Shown: positions 1-7,578 of the stretch, one piece after another
Layout: each line of letters begins with the position of its first letter
Position numbering within the stretch: the stretch's first letter is position 1
Source: Planctomycetota bacterium
GTDB lineage: Bacteria > Planctomycetota > UBA1135 > UBA2386
Direction of reading: 5' to 3'
Assembly: GCA_020425885.1 (NCBI GenBank)
Contig: JAGQRA010000384.1
Location: 1-14,047, forward strand
DNA: 14,047 nucleotides
Notes under the pieces: generated by a model
Told to the model about the DNA's origin: nothing
What the model saw: the letters and a program-made list of their open reading frames with translations, nothing else
Database searches by the model: none
Position numbers and translations under genes: made by a program

Positions 1-1
1 C

Positions 2-118
2 AAGGCCGCCCTGCACTGGCGCGCCACGCGCATGCTGCTGCGGCCGGGACTCTGCGGTGCACTCTGCCGCCGGCCGCGCCTGGTGCCGCGTCTCGAGCCT
101 CGGGCCGAGATCAGCTGA
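2..118 (+). CDS. C-terminal tail of an unidentified rightward gene (partial)
   Basis: An open frame enters from the left edge and ends with TGA at 116-118. It gives a 38-residue tail rich in Arg and Leu that ends in PRLEPRAEIS. Nearly every codon ends in G or C, as in the other genes here, which is why I treat it as a real gene end rather than chance. It converges on the glycosyltransferase gene, and the two stop regions overlap by 8 bases (111-118). The tail holds no motif I recognise, so I assign no function. Given the neighbouring polysaccharide genes it could be another sugar-metabolism enzyme, but that is only a guess from context. Confidence 0.5.
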   Translation, partial: KAALHWRATRMLLRPGLCGALCRRPRLVPRLEPRAEIS

Positions 119-836
119 CGCGCCGCAAGGCCACGCGCGCCAACAGCCCCAGGTGTCCGGCGATCGTCCGCAGCACCTTCATCTTCGAGGCTCCGAAGCG
201 GCGCACGCCGAGCACACAGGGATGTTCGCGCACGGTGCCGCCGCGACGCAGCACCCGCACCAGCAGCTCGGCCGTGCCGAGGAAGCCATCGTTGTCGAGC
301 GGCAGGTCGGCCACGGCAGCGCGACGGTAGAGGCGGAAACAGCTCGTCCAGGTCGCGACTTCGCTGCGCAGCAGCAGGCGATAGCAGCGCGACAACGTGC
401 GCGACAGCAACAGCCGCCACCCGGGCACGCCGCTGACGCCGCCGGCGTGATGGTAGGGCGAGGCCGTCACGACATCCGCGTCGGCGAGCAGCGGCAACAT
501 GGCGGCGATCTCCATCGGATCGTACGACAGATCGGCGTCGATCGAACCGCAGACCGCCGCATCCGTCGTCCGGATCCCGGTTCGGATCGCGGCGGCGAGA
601 CCGCGGTTGCGATCGTGGCGTTCGAGCCGGAAGCCGGCGGCGGCCGCGAACCGCTCCTGCAGCAGGACCCAGGTGTCATCGACGCTACCGTCGTCGACGA
701 GGACGAAATCGACCGCGACGATCGGCAGCAGTCCGACGCGCAGCTGCTCGAGCGCCGCGGCCAGCGCCGGGATCCCCGCCGCCTCGTCCTTGAGCGGCAC
801 GATCACGGCAAGTCGTTCGGGTCCGGACGCTGTCAC
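111..836 (-). CDS. Family 2 glycosyltransferase (dolichol-phosphate-mannose-synthase-like)
   Basis: A 241-residue protein with the GT-A fold signatures of glycosyltransferase family 2. The opening strand is VIVPLKDEA (11-19), the nucleotide-sugar loop VDDGS is at 47-51, and NRGLAAAIRTGI at 77-88 is typical of the dolichyl-phosphate mannose synthase and polyprenyl-glycosyltransferase branch. The metal-binding DAD is at 100-102, and TSCFRLYRR (164-172) leads to a glutamate near 190. There is no C-terminal membrane segment, so it is probably a cytoplasmic or peripheral enzyme that transfers a sugar from a nucleotide donor to a lipid carrier or growing glycan. The start is GTG at 836, the only start codon between the in-frame stop at 882-884 and the first conserved strand; no convincing ribosome site precedes it. 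It lies 45 bases after the BY-kinase-like gene and is probably in the same operon. Donor and acceptor cannot be told from sequence. Confidence 0.92.
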   Translation of the reverse strand: MTASGPERLAVIVPLKDEAAGIPALAAALEQLRVGLLPIVAVDFVLVDDGSVDDTWVLLQERFAAAAGFRLERHDRNRGLAAAIRTGIRTTDAAVCGSIDADLSYDPMEIAAMLPLLADADVVTASPYHHAGGVSGVPGWRLLLSRTLSRCYRLLLRSEVATWTSCFRLYRRAAVADLPLDNDGFLGTAELLVRVLRRGGTVREHPCVLGVRRFGASKMKVLRTIAGHLGLLARVALRRVS

Positions 837-881
837 CGCGGGGTTGTAGCCGACGCCCGGAGCATCGCCACGGCTTCTTGT

Positions 882-1559
882 CTACATCAGCCGCTCGACG
901 ACGGCAGGGACCTCGTGCACGAGTTCGCTGACCACTGAGCCCAGCACCGGCGTGCCGAGCGAGCGCAGGTAGGAGATGTTGCGTTGGACGACGTCGGCGC
1001 GATGCCGATTGGCCTCGACGACGAGCACCACCGCGTCGAGCGCGCGAACGACGAGGCTCGCCTCGGGCGCGCGATTCAGGCCGGGGACGTCGACCAGGCA
1101 CAGCGCGTGATCGACGAGCAGCTTCTGCAGCACCTCGCGGAAGGCCTCGCCGGTGAACGCCCAGAACGGATCCGGCGCCTCACCCGCGGGAACGAAGTCG
1201 ACGCCGCTGGCCACCGCCGCCCGGATCGCGTCTCTCAGGGTGACCTTCCCCGCCAGGACCTCGGCCAGCCCCGGCGTCGGCGTCGCCTGGAACACCTCGG
1301 CCAGCGTGCTCGTGCGCAGCGCGGCTTCGACGAGCGCGACGTGCTGGCCCTTGCTGCCGAGGAACAGCGACATGTTGGCCGCCAGCGTGTTCGAACCCTC
1401 GCTCTCCCCGATCGCGCAGAAGCCGATCGTGCGGTGGGTCTCGAGCACGCCGCGCTGCAGCATGTTCGACCACATGTAGCCGAGTTCGGTGGCGATGATC
1501 TCCGAGCGCAATCCTCTGGGTCGCCCCGACTCGCCGTGGGCCAATGCCTGCTTGCTCAT
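882..1559 (-). CDS. BY-kinase/CpsD-like polysaccharide ATPase with degenerate Walker A
   Basis: A 225-residue protein of the ParA/MinD-like fold used by bacterial tyrosine kinases (CpsD, CapB, Wzc C-terminus) that partner chain-length determinants. The fold is recognisable from LRSEIIATELGYMWSNML (17-34), the strand plus loop at 45-61 followed by LAANMSLFLGSKGQHVALVEA, and a Walker-B-like strand LCLVDVPGL (153-161). The P-loop reads GESEGSNT (51-58) where the family has GEGKST, so the ATP-binding lysine is missing. The Walker A' motif (normally DADLR) reads EAALR (78-82). There is no C-terminal tyrosine cluster. It may be a non-catalytic partner of the Wzz protein or bind nucleotide atypically. 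The start ATG at 1559 sits two bases after the wzz stop (TGA-CC-ATG), implying translational coupling. The frame stays open upstream, but there it only reads wzz out of frame. Confidence 0.85.
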   Translation of the reverse strand: MSKQALAHGESGRPRGLRSEIIATELGYMWSNMLQRGVLETHRTIGFCAIGESEGSNTLAANMSLFLGSKGQHVALVEAALRTSTLAEVFQATPTPGLAEVLAGKVTLRDAIRAAVASGVDFVPAGEAPDPFWAFTGEAFREVLQKLLVDHALCLVDVPGLNRAPEASLVVRALDAVVLVVEANRHRADVVQRNISYLRSLGTPVLGSVVSELVHEVPAVVERLM

Positions 1560-1561
1560 GG

Positions 1562-3205
1562 TCACAGTCCCCGCCGACGACGGAACGCGTGTCGCTTCAG
1601 GTTGCGCTGGTCGAGGCGAGGCATGACCCCGATCACCGCCAGGCCCTCGAGGTCCTCGAGGTCCTCGCGAGTGCGCACGACGCGGTCCGGCAGCGCCAGC
1701 AGCAGGACCAGGCCGAGGCCGAGGAACAGTCCGACGAGGGTCGCGCCGAGGATCAGCTTGCTGCGGTTGGGCGCCTCCTTCTCGAGCGGCAGCGACGCCT
1801 CCTCGACGTCCTTCAGCGAGCTGAAGTTGCCCTGGCCGAGCGCGCGCTTCTGCTGCGCCGACAGCCAGGTCGCGTCGGCGGCCTTCAGGCTGTCCTCGGC
1901 GTGGCTCAGGGCGCTCGACAGCCGCCGGTACTCCGGCTCGAGATCGAGCATCTCCTTCAGCTTCTGCTTGGCGGCACGATCGATCTCGGCGGCGTACGAC
2001 TGCCGGGTCTCGAGCACGGTCACCTCGAGGCTGGCCTCGGTGCGCTTCTCCTTGGCCGTCAGGTACTCGGGGTTGTCGACCTCGATCTCGACCTCCTCGG
2101 CCGAGATCGCCTCCCGGCTCAGCCGCCGCATCGACTCCTTGCAGGCCGCGATCAGGCGGTCCTTCTCGATGATCTCGGGGCTGTTCGGATCGCGCATCTT
2201 GCTGACGAGGACCGAGCGCGCCATCTCGAGTTCGCCGAGCTGGTCGCTGAAACCCTTCAGCGCCTCGGTGGTGATGTCGAGCTTCTGCTTCTCCTTGATG
2301 CGCGGCGGGATCGCGTTCTCCCCTTCGAGCCGGCGCGTCCATTCGTCGAAGGTGCGGCGCTGGATGTCGAGGTCGTCCTTGAGCTTGACGACGCGGGTCG
2401 CGGCCTCGGTCTCCTCGCTCTGCAGGCGCTTCTTCTCGGCCTCGAAGTCCGAGAGCTGGTGCCTCTCGAGGAACTCGCGCAGCCGCTGGCTCGCGACGTC
2501 GCGCGTCGACAGGGCCTCGGTCGCGGCCTGCTCGGCCGCGAGGTAGGCCGCCTTGTCCTCGTACTTCTCGATGTGCCACTTCTTGGCCTCGTCGAGGTAG
2601 GCGGCGAGGATCTCCTGCGCCAGCCGGGGATCGTTGGCGGTGCAGGTCGCGACCAGCAGATCGGTGAAGCGGGGGCGCTCGATGGAGATCGTCCGGCGCA
2701 GGCGCTTCAGGGCCTCCTCGGCGGTCAGGTCCTCGGTGCGGGTCGCGTTCCAGTCGCGCTGGATGCGGTAGAAGAACGCCTTGGCCGCCGACGCATCGTC
2801 ACCCTCCGGCTGATACGGCGCCAGGATCCGCTCCGGCCCGACCCGGTCGACGACACGTCGCAGCAACCCATCGGTGCTCAAGATGTAGGTCGCGCCGGAG
2901 CCGATCGACTCCTGACTGTTCTCGCTGGTGCGCGTCGGGTCGATGCCGGTCACCTCGGCGCCCGACGCGGTGAATCTGAACTTGCCCGTGCTGACGTACG
3001 AGTTCGCCGTCGTGATCGCCATGAAGGTCCCGACCAGGATCCCGAACAGGGTCGTGGCGAAGACCAGGTAGCGGGCACGGAACGCGGCGGCCAACAGCCT
3101 CCGGAACGGCAGCCCTCCGATCTCCTCGCCCTGTGGCGCCGGGTGGACCCCGATCAGCGCCTGGCGGGCAGTGCGCTGCAGTTCTTCGTTGATGCTCTTG
3201 CTCAT
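1562..3205 (-). CDS. Wzz/GNVR-type polysaccharide chain-length determinant protein
   Basis: A 547-residue inner-membrane polysaccharide co-polymerase. The first transmembrane helix is at about 46-66, after a basic stretch. A long periplasmic part follows, with coiled coil over roughly 215-455 (Glu/Lys/Arg/Ala heptads). The second helix is at about 484-507, and a short basic cytoplasmic tail follows the GLAVIGVMPRL segment. This two-helix layout with a central coiled coil is that of Wzz, GumC and the Wzc N-terminal half. Such proteins set glycan length and contact the outer-membrane export channel and a cytoplasmic BY-kinase. Here the kinase-like partner is a separate, directly adjacent gene. 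I chose ATG 3205 (MSKSINEELQ) because the open frame upstream translates a 12-bp tandem repeat as Gly-Leu and looks non-coding. A GAGGTGAGG run about 14 bases upstream is a distant ribosome site. No export channel gene is visible in the window. Confidence 0.9.
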   Translation of the reverse strand: MSKSINEELQRTARQALIGVHPAPQGEEIGGLPFRRLLAAAFRARYLVFATTLFGILVGTFMAITTANSYVSTGKFRFTASGAEVTGIDPTRTSENSQESIGSGATYILSTDGLLRRVVDRVGPERILAPYQPEGDDASAAKAFFYRIQRDWNATRTEDLTAEEALKRLRRTISIERPRFTDLLVATCTANDPRLAQEILAAYLDEAKKWHIEKYEDKAAYLAAEQAATEALSTRDVASQRLREFLERHQLSDFEAEKKRLQSEETEAATRVVKLKDDLDIQRRTFDEWTRRLEGENAIPPRIKEKQKLDITTEALKGFSDQLGELEMARSVLVSKMRDPNSPEIIEKDRLIAACKESMRRLSREAISAEEVEIEVDNPEYLTAKEKRTEASLEVTVLETRQSYAAEIDRAAKQKLKEMLDLEPEYRRLSSALSHAEDSLKAADATWLSAQQKRALGQGNFSSLKDVEEASLPLEKEAPNRSKLILGATLVGLFLGLGLVLLLALPDRVVRTREDLEDLEGLAVIGVMPRLDQRNLKRHAFRRRRGL

Positions 3206-3232
3206 GCTGTTGCAGCTGACCTCACCTCGGCG

Positions 3233-3268
3233 CAATCCTAGCCCCAATCCTAGCCCCAATCCCAGCCC
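3233..3268. repeat. Three tandem 12-bp repeats upstream of the wzz gene
   Basis: The unit CAATCCTAGCCC occurs three times head to tail (3233-3244, 3245-3256, and 3257-3268 with one T-to-C change). Read toward wzz it is GGGCTAGGATTG. The first two copies contain TAGGAT, which resembles a -10 hexamer, but I find no matching -35 at normal spacing. The array lies 28-63 bases before the wzz start, where a promoter or activator site would be expected. Confidence 0.8.
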
Positions 3269-3354
3269 ACGGCCCGAGGCAACGGGGAGCCCCATCGGGG
3301 TGCATCTCCCATCGGCATTCCCCGGCGATGAACTTCGGGGATCTCCCCATGCCG

Positions 3355-3384
3355 TGGTCAAGTGAGTTCAAGCGACGATACTAT
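3355..3384 (+). promoter_or_regulatory. Possible promoter for the fibronectin-III lipoprotein
   Basis: TGGTCA (3355-3360) and TACTAT (3379-3384) are separated by 18 bases, each matching four of six bases of the housekeeping-sigma consensus. The -10 region lies in the small dyad CGATA-C-TATCG (3375-3385). A transcript from here would start near 3391, so the gene would begin at 3418 or 3436 and not at the more distant ATG at 3328. This is pattern matching only. Confidence 0.25.
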
Positions 3385-3435
3385 CGCGGCCGATCCCCAG
3401 GAAGTGTCGGATCAGCTATGCAACGGCGAGTGAAC

Positions 3436-5184
3436 ATGCGCACGCGACTCTCCCACCCGGGCCCAGGCCCCGCGCTGGCGGTGACGCTGGCAGCGGCCCT
3501 GGTGGGATGCAGTTCGTCGTCGCCACGAACGCCGGCACAGAACAGTCCGCCGGCGCCGGCCGCGGTCCGCGACGGCATCGGCAGCGACAGCGATGCGCAG
3601 TCGATGGTCTCGTCGCTGTTCGCCAATTGGGATCCGTTCGTCGACCCCGAAGGCTGGCCGGTGCTCTATGAATGGTCCATCGGCACCAGCCCCGGCAAGG
3701 GCGACGTGCTCGACTGGACGGACGTCGCCGGTGCGACCCGGGCATCGACCGGGCCGGATGTGGATCTGCCGGTCGACTGCCGGCTCTATGTCTCGGTTCG
3801 CGCACGCGACGTCGCCGGCGCCTACAGCGAGGTCTCGAGCAGTGACGGCATCCGGCTCGGGGTCCCGGAAGCGCCCTGGGTCCCACCCGGCCTCGGAACG
3901 ACTACCGGCGATCCCGATACGCCACCTCGCGATCAGGGACGGCCCCAGCCGCCCGGCCGCCAGGTCGCCGTCGAACGCTTCGACACGACGTGGACGTTCG
4001 CCGAACCGGCGGTCTGCGGCCGCTTCGTCAACGGCGATTGGTGGGTGATCGGCCCGGTCGAGATCGTCTCGATCACACCCGCCTGCCGCATCGAGTTCGG
4101 TCGCGTCCGGAACGGGTCGATGATCAACCCCGACCCGACGCGAACGAAGCAGGGCTACGACAGCGCCATGTTCGGCGAGGATGCCGCGGCGGGCTTCGAC
4201 GCCGCGGCCAACGTCGCGAGCGAGCTCGGACCACAGAGCCCGTTGCGACTCCAACCGGGATCATCGCTGGTCTCGACGACGAGCCACGCCGAACCCGGCG
4301 CGATGCCGCAGCTCGAAACCTGCGCCATTCTCACCTGTCTGGACGCGCCGCCGGCCAGCGACGCCTTCCGGCCGCCGTACTGCGGCACCGACAAGACCTG
4401 CCGTTGGCGCGCGAGCCGCCTGCAGCTGTCGCGGTTCGCCAGTCTGCCCCCCGTCCAGGCCACGCCGCGGGCCCGCGACCTCATCGGCCGCTTCGAGCGC
4501 GCCTGGCTGGATCACATCCCCGGGTGGAACGGCCGCTACCTCCATCCGAGCCAGAACCTGCCCGACTACGGCCGCGACATGGCCGACCTCATCGGCCAGG
4601 CCGGGCTGCTGCTGCAGCTCGACGGCCCGATCGAGGAAAAGCAAGCGCTGGCGATCGCGCTGGTCCAGATCGGCATCGACAACTACGGCATCGTCAAGAA
4701 CGGCGGCCGCTTCGTCGCCGACGGTGGCAGCGGCGCGGGTCGCAAGTTCCCGATCCTGCTGGCCGGCACGCTGCTGCAGGACGAGGCCCTGACGAACTGC
4801 GCCAGGGAGACCAAGCTCGCATTCGCCGAGGACGTCCAGACCTTCTTCGTCGAGGAGACCGCTCCTGGCGTCTGGAATCACGGCCACGGCGGTTACGGCG
4901 CCAGCGACGTCGGCCTCGCCGAATGGGGTCTGCGACATGCCGAGGATCCCAGCCTCGACCGCAAGGCCTGGACCGCCGACTCCTATCGTCGGTGCTGCTC
5001 GGCCAACGCCTGGAGCGGTTTCGTGCTGGCGAGCCGGATCATGGCGATGCGGGAGTCCTGGGGGCACGACGCCCTGTTCGAGTACGTCGACCGCTACATG
5101 CAGATCGAGGAGCACGGCAGCTGGACGCGGGCGTGGAGCCCGTTCGCCGAACGCATGTGGGATCGATACCGCGTGCAGTTCTGA
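3436..5184 (+). CDS. Secreted lipoprotein: fibronectin-III-like domain plus helical enzyme-like domain
   Basis: A 582-residue protein from ATG 3436. The signal peptide is MRTRLSHPG followed by a hydrophobic stretch ending in the lipobox LVGC, with the lipidated Cys at 25; ATG 3418 would simply add six residues. A Ser/Pro/Ala linker leads to a fibronectin-III-like domain (about 62-142, with YEWSIGTSPG and YVSVRARDVAGAYSEV). Next comes a beta-rich part (about 182-245) with NGDWWVIGPVEIVSI and NGSMINP, and several Cys that could pair. The last 215 residues look alpha-helical, with HIPGWNGRYLHPSQNLPDYG, NHGHGGYG and a C-terminal WSPFAERMWDRYR. I associate this arrangement with uncharacterised planctomycete surface proteins. 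The helical part recalls the toroid fold of polysaccharide lyases, but I cannot name catalytic residues. It is divergent from the exopolysaccharide genes, so a glycan substrate is plausible but inferred. Confidence 0.75.
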   Translation: MRTRLSHPGPGPALAVTLAAALVGCSSSSPRTPAQNSPPAPAAVRDGIGSDSDAQSMVSSLFANWDPFVDPEGWPVLYEWSIGTSPGKGDVLDWTDVAGATRASTGPDVDLPVDCRLYVSVRARDVAGAYSEVSSSDGIRLGVPEAPWVPPGLGTTTGDPDTPPRDQGRPQPPGRQVAVERFDTTWTFAEPAVCGRFVNGDWWVIGPVEIVSITPACRIEFGRVRNGSMINPDPTRTKQGYDSAMFGEDAAAGFDAAANVASELGPQSPLRLQPGSSLVSTTSHAEPGAMPQLETCAILTCLDAPPASDAFRPPYCGTDKTCRWRASRLQLSRFASLPPVQATPRARDLIGRFERAWLDHIPGWNGRYLHPSQNLPDYGRDMADLIGQAGLLLQLDGPIEEKQALAIALVQIGIDNYGIVKNGGRFVADGGSGAGRKFPILLAGTLLQDEALTNCARETKLAFAEDVQTFFVEETAPGVWNHGHGGYGASDVGLAEWGLRHAEDPSLDRKAWTADSYRRCCSANAWSGFVLASRIMAMRESWGHDALFEYVDRYMQIEEHGSWTRAWSPFAERMWDRYRVQF

Positions 5185-5202
5185 TGGCCGGCCGGCTGCA
5201 CG
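5172..5202. terminator. Weak inverted repeat between convergent genes, possible terminator
   Basis: CGTGCAG (5172-5178) and CTGCACG (5196-5202) form a 7-bp dyad. Its 17-base loop contains the palindrome GGCCGGCC (5186-5193). It spans the lipoprotein stop and most of the 37-base gap to the PepP stop, where a bidirectional terminator would be useful. There is no T-run on either side, so intrinsic termination is doubtful. Confidence 0.2.
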
Positions 5203-5221
5203 GGAATCGAATGCACGACCG

Positions 5222-6562
5222 TCACCGATTGCCGGCCGCGCAGGCCCGCTCGACGTCGGCGATCGACTTCGGCGCGGCTTCGGTCAGCACCACCGGACCG
5301 TCGCGACCGACCAGAATGTCATCCTCGATGCGCACGCCGATACCGCGCAGCTCGGCGGGCACCCGCTTGTCGCGAGCGTCGAAGTAGAGGCCCGGCTCGA
5401 CCGTGAGCACGGCGCCGCGCGGCATCGGTGCCGGCCGGCCATCGTCGCCGACATAGGCGCCGACATCGTGCACGTCGCGTCCCAGCCAATGGGTCGTGCC
5501 GTGCATGTACCACGGCTTGAAGGCCTCCTTGCGCACGAGCGGCGCGACCTCGCCACGCAGCACCCCGAACTCGATCAGACCCCTCGTCAACACGCGTTGA
5601 CAGGCCTTGTGCGGCGCATCCCAGGCCGCGCCCGGACGACAGGCCCTGATGCCGGCAGCCTGCGCCCGCAGCACGGCCCGGTAGACGGCGGCCTGCGGCG
5701 CCGAGAAGCGACCCGACACCGGGAACGTGCGCGTCACGTCGGCGGTGACCCCCTGGATCTCGGCGCCGGCGTCGATCAGGATCAGCTCGCCATCCCTGAG
5801 GCGCCGGTCGTTGTCGTTGTAATGCAGGATGCAGGCGTTCGGCCCGCTGGCGACGATCGACGGGTAACCGTTGCGCGGACTGCCATGGCTGCGGAACACG
5901 CCTTCGAGCGCGACCTGGACCTCGTACTCACGCATCCCGGGGCGCGCCGCCGCCATCGCGGCGGCATGACCGGCGACCGTGGCCGCGGCGGCCAGTCGCA
6001 TCGCGGCGAGTTCGGCGGCGTCCTTCCGCAGCCGCAGCTCTGCCAGCGCAGGCGTCGGATCCTGGATCGTAGGATGGGCCGGCGGCTGCCGACGGCGGCG
6101 GTCGAAGGCGATCTTGGCGAAACAGGCGAGCAGGCGACGATCCAGCTCGGCGTCGGCGCCGAGCCGCCAGAACAGCTTCCGCTGCGGCTCGAGCAGTCGG
6201 GGCAGACGCTGCCACAGCTCGCCGATCGGGAAGGCCTCGTCGACGCCGAACCGACGGCGGGCCCCGGCAGTGCCGAAGCGCCTGCCGTTCCAGATCTCCC
6301 GCTCGCGATCACGCGGCTGGACGAACAGCACGCTGTGGTGTTCGTCGCGCCCGGTCCGCCAGGCGGCAAGCACCGCCCCGGACTCCGGGAAACCCGTCAG
6401 GTAATGGAAGTCGCTGCCCGGGCGGAATTCGAACTGCACGTCGCCGTTGCGCGCCGCCTCTGCGGCCGTCGGCAGCAGCAGCAGGCCATCGCCGAGGCGA
6501 TCGAACAGGCGATTGCGGCGGCCCTGGTGCAGGACGGGATCGACGACGGTGTCGCGGCTCAC
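5222..6562 (-). CDS. pepP: Xaa-Pro aminopeptidase (aminopeptidase P, M24B family)
   Basis: A 446-residue dinuclear-metal peptidase that removes the N-terminal residue from peptides whose second residue is proline; the Escherichia coli enzyme is 441 residues. The N-terminal domain carries FEFRPGSDFHYLTGF (44-58), typical of aminopeptidase P. All five pita-bread-fold metal ligands are present: Asp264 in ILIDAG, Asp275 in TADVTRTF, His358 in MHGTTHWLG, Glu389 in LTVEPGLY and Glu413 in GVRIEDD. The supporting histidines His247, His354 and His365 are also in place. No signal peptide, so it is cytoplasmic. The start is GTG at 6562, set by the alignable N-terminus, without a clear ribosome site. It follows the response-regulator gene by 31 bases on the same strand and is probably co-transcribed; the functional link, if any, is unclear. 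Confidence 0.96.
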   Translation of the reverse strand: MSRDTVVDPVLHQGRRNRLFDRLGDGLLLLPTAAEAARNGDVQFEFRPGSDFHYLTGFPESGAVLAAWRTGRDEHHSVLFVQPRDREREIWNGRRFGTAGARRRFGVDEAFPIGELWQRLPRLLEPQRKLFWRLGADAELDRRLLACFAKIAFDRRRRQPPAHPTIQDPTPALAELRLRKDAAELAAMRLAAAATVAGHAAAMAAARPGMREYEVQVALEGVFRSHGSPRNGYPSIVASGPNACILHYNDNDRRLRDGELILIDAGAEIQGVTADVTRTFPVSGRFSAPQAAVYRAVLRAQAAGIRACRPGAAWDAPHKACQRVLTRGLIEFGVLRGEVAPLVRKEAFKPWYMHGTTHWLGRDVHDVGAYVGDDGRPAPMPRGAVLTVEPGLYFDARDKRVPAELRGIGVRIEDDILVGRDGPVVLTEAAPKSIADVERACAAGNR

Positions 6563-6593
6563 CGCGATAGTGTGCCGGGAAACCCCCGCGGGA

Positions 6594-7508
6594 TCACGAG
6601 GCAGCGAGGCTGTCGACCAACGATTGCTGGACGCCGGTGCCGCCGCCCTGCTTCGTCACCATCAGGAACTCGACCGAGAACTCGACGCCCCCAACCTCGA
6701 ACGGAACCAGGAAGCAGAGATCGTCGGAGACCGAGCGCCGCTGCAGATCATCGCCGATGTAGACGCTGGGGACCGAGATGTCGAACAGGGGCGTCTTCTG
6801 GAACAGCTCGGTCTTGATGTTGCCCCCGACCATGTTGGTCAGCTCGCCGATCGCGTCGACCAGCTCCTCGTCGGTCAGCTCCGACTCGTCCTCGATCATC
6901 AACAACGAGGCGCTGGCACTCCTGGCGAGCGACTTCGGCATGAACAACGAGATCGAGCCGGACAGGAACCCGGCCACGCCGATGCTGCCGATGACCTCGG
7001 CCTTGCGCATCTGGGCCTTCTCGACCTGCGCCTCACCGGCGTTCACCTTGAGGTTCATCATGGTGCGGAACACGTCGGCGGTCGCCTTGGTGATGCAATG
7101 CCCCATGTCGCCGTCGATCGACCGACTCGGTTGCTTGGCCTTGTACTCCTCGATCAGACCCTCGATCTTCTCGAGCAGGTGACTGGTGCCGTTGGCCTTG
7201 GACAGGACCAGATTGGCGCCCGATTCCAGGCACTTCTGGGTCGTCTCCGTGTCATCCGACGCGGTGAACACGATGATCGGCAATGACTGGACGCTCTGCT
7301 TGGTGCGGAAGGTCTGGATGACCTCGATACCGCTGCGATCGGTGAGGACGACGTCGGTCAGGATGAGATGGACCTCCTGGCGGATGAACGCCTCGTAGGC
7401 TTCGACCGCCTTGGGCGTCGCGAGGACCCGATAGCCAGCCTTCTGGAAGTGGTTCGTCAGCACCTTGGTGAGGGTCGACGAGTCGTTGATGAGCAGAATC
7501 GTATCCAC
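6594..7508 (-). CDS. Response regulator receiver domain fused to CheX-type phosphatase domain
   Basis: A 304-residue two-domain signalling protein. Residues 1-122 are a receiver domain with phospho-acceptor Asp52 (LILTDVVL), Thr82 (IIVFTASD) and Lys104 (LVLSKAN). The acidic pair reads Asn8-Asp9 instead of Asp-Asp. Residues about 135-300 resemble CheX of the CheC/CheX/FliY phosphatases. DAIGELTN (218-225) with proline 247 closely fits their D/S-x3-E-x2-N-x(about 22)-P signature, and Glu222 and Asn225 are the expected catalytic pair. CheX removes phosphate from CheY-P, so this protein may dephosphorylate a partner regulator, or its own receiver may control the phosphatase. It starts with GTG at 7508, four bases after GAGGA (7513-7517 on this strand). 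No kinase, receptor or flagellar gene is in the window, so the pathway is unknown. Confidence 0.9.
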   Translation of the reverse strand: MDTILLINDSSTLTKVLTNHFQKAGYRVLATPKAVEAYEAFIRQEVHLILTDVVLTDRSGIEVIQTFRTKQSVQSLPIIVFTASDDTETTQKCLESGANLVLSKANGTSHLLEKIEGLIEEYKAKQPSRSIDGDMGHCITKATADVFRTMMNLKVNAGEAQVEKAQMRKAEVIGSIGVAGFLSGSISLFMPKSLARSASASLLMIEDESELTDEELVDAIGELTNMVGGNIKTELFQKTPLFDISVPSVYIGDDLQRRSVSDDLCFLVPFEVGGVEFSVEFLMVTKQGGGTGVQQSLVDSLAAS

Positions 7509-7543
7509 GCGTTCCTCGGCTTCTTCAGTTCCTGGTCCACGTG

Positions 7544-7567
7544 ATTATCGCGGGCAGCTACCCCGCG
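7544..7567 (-). promoter_or_regulatory. Putative -10 element with adjoining operator-like dyad for the REC-CheX gene
   Basis: On the minus strand GATAAT (7549-7544) matches five of six bases of a -10 element and lies about 35 bases before the GTG start. Directly upstream, sharing one base with it, is the dyad CGCGGG-N7-CCCGCG (7549-7567). No good -35 hexamer is visible at 16-19 bases. A site placed this way could be a repressor or activator operator, which is inference. Confidence 0.35.
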
Positions 7568-7578
7568 ACTTGAGCCGC

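Noticed and set aside
1560..2579. In-frame upstream extension of the BY-kinase-like gene, which would make a 565-residue protein.
   Set aside because: The added residues are an out-of-frame reading of wzz with Arg/Gly-rich composition; the natural start is ATG 1559 directly after the wzz stop.
984..3241. Long rightward open frames opposite the wzz and BY-kinase-like genes.
   Set aside because: They are antisense shadows caused by high GC; the minus strand carries clear domain motifs and the rightward translations are low-complexity Arg/Leu-rich.
3206..3361. An upstream start for wzz giving a GLGLGLGLGL stretch near the N-terminus.
   Set aside because: The Gly-Leu run is only the translation of the 12-bp tandem repeat; the sequence before MSKS does not look coding.
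3328..3435. ATG 3328 as start of the fibronectin-III lipoprotein.
   Set aside because: It would place a 36-residue non-hydrophobic leader before the signal peptide and read through the promoter-like elements.
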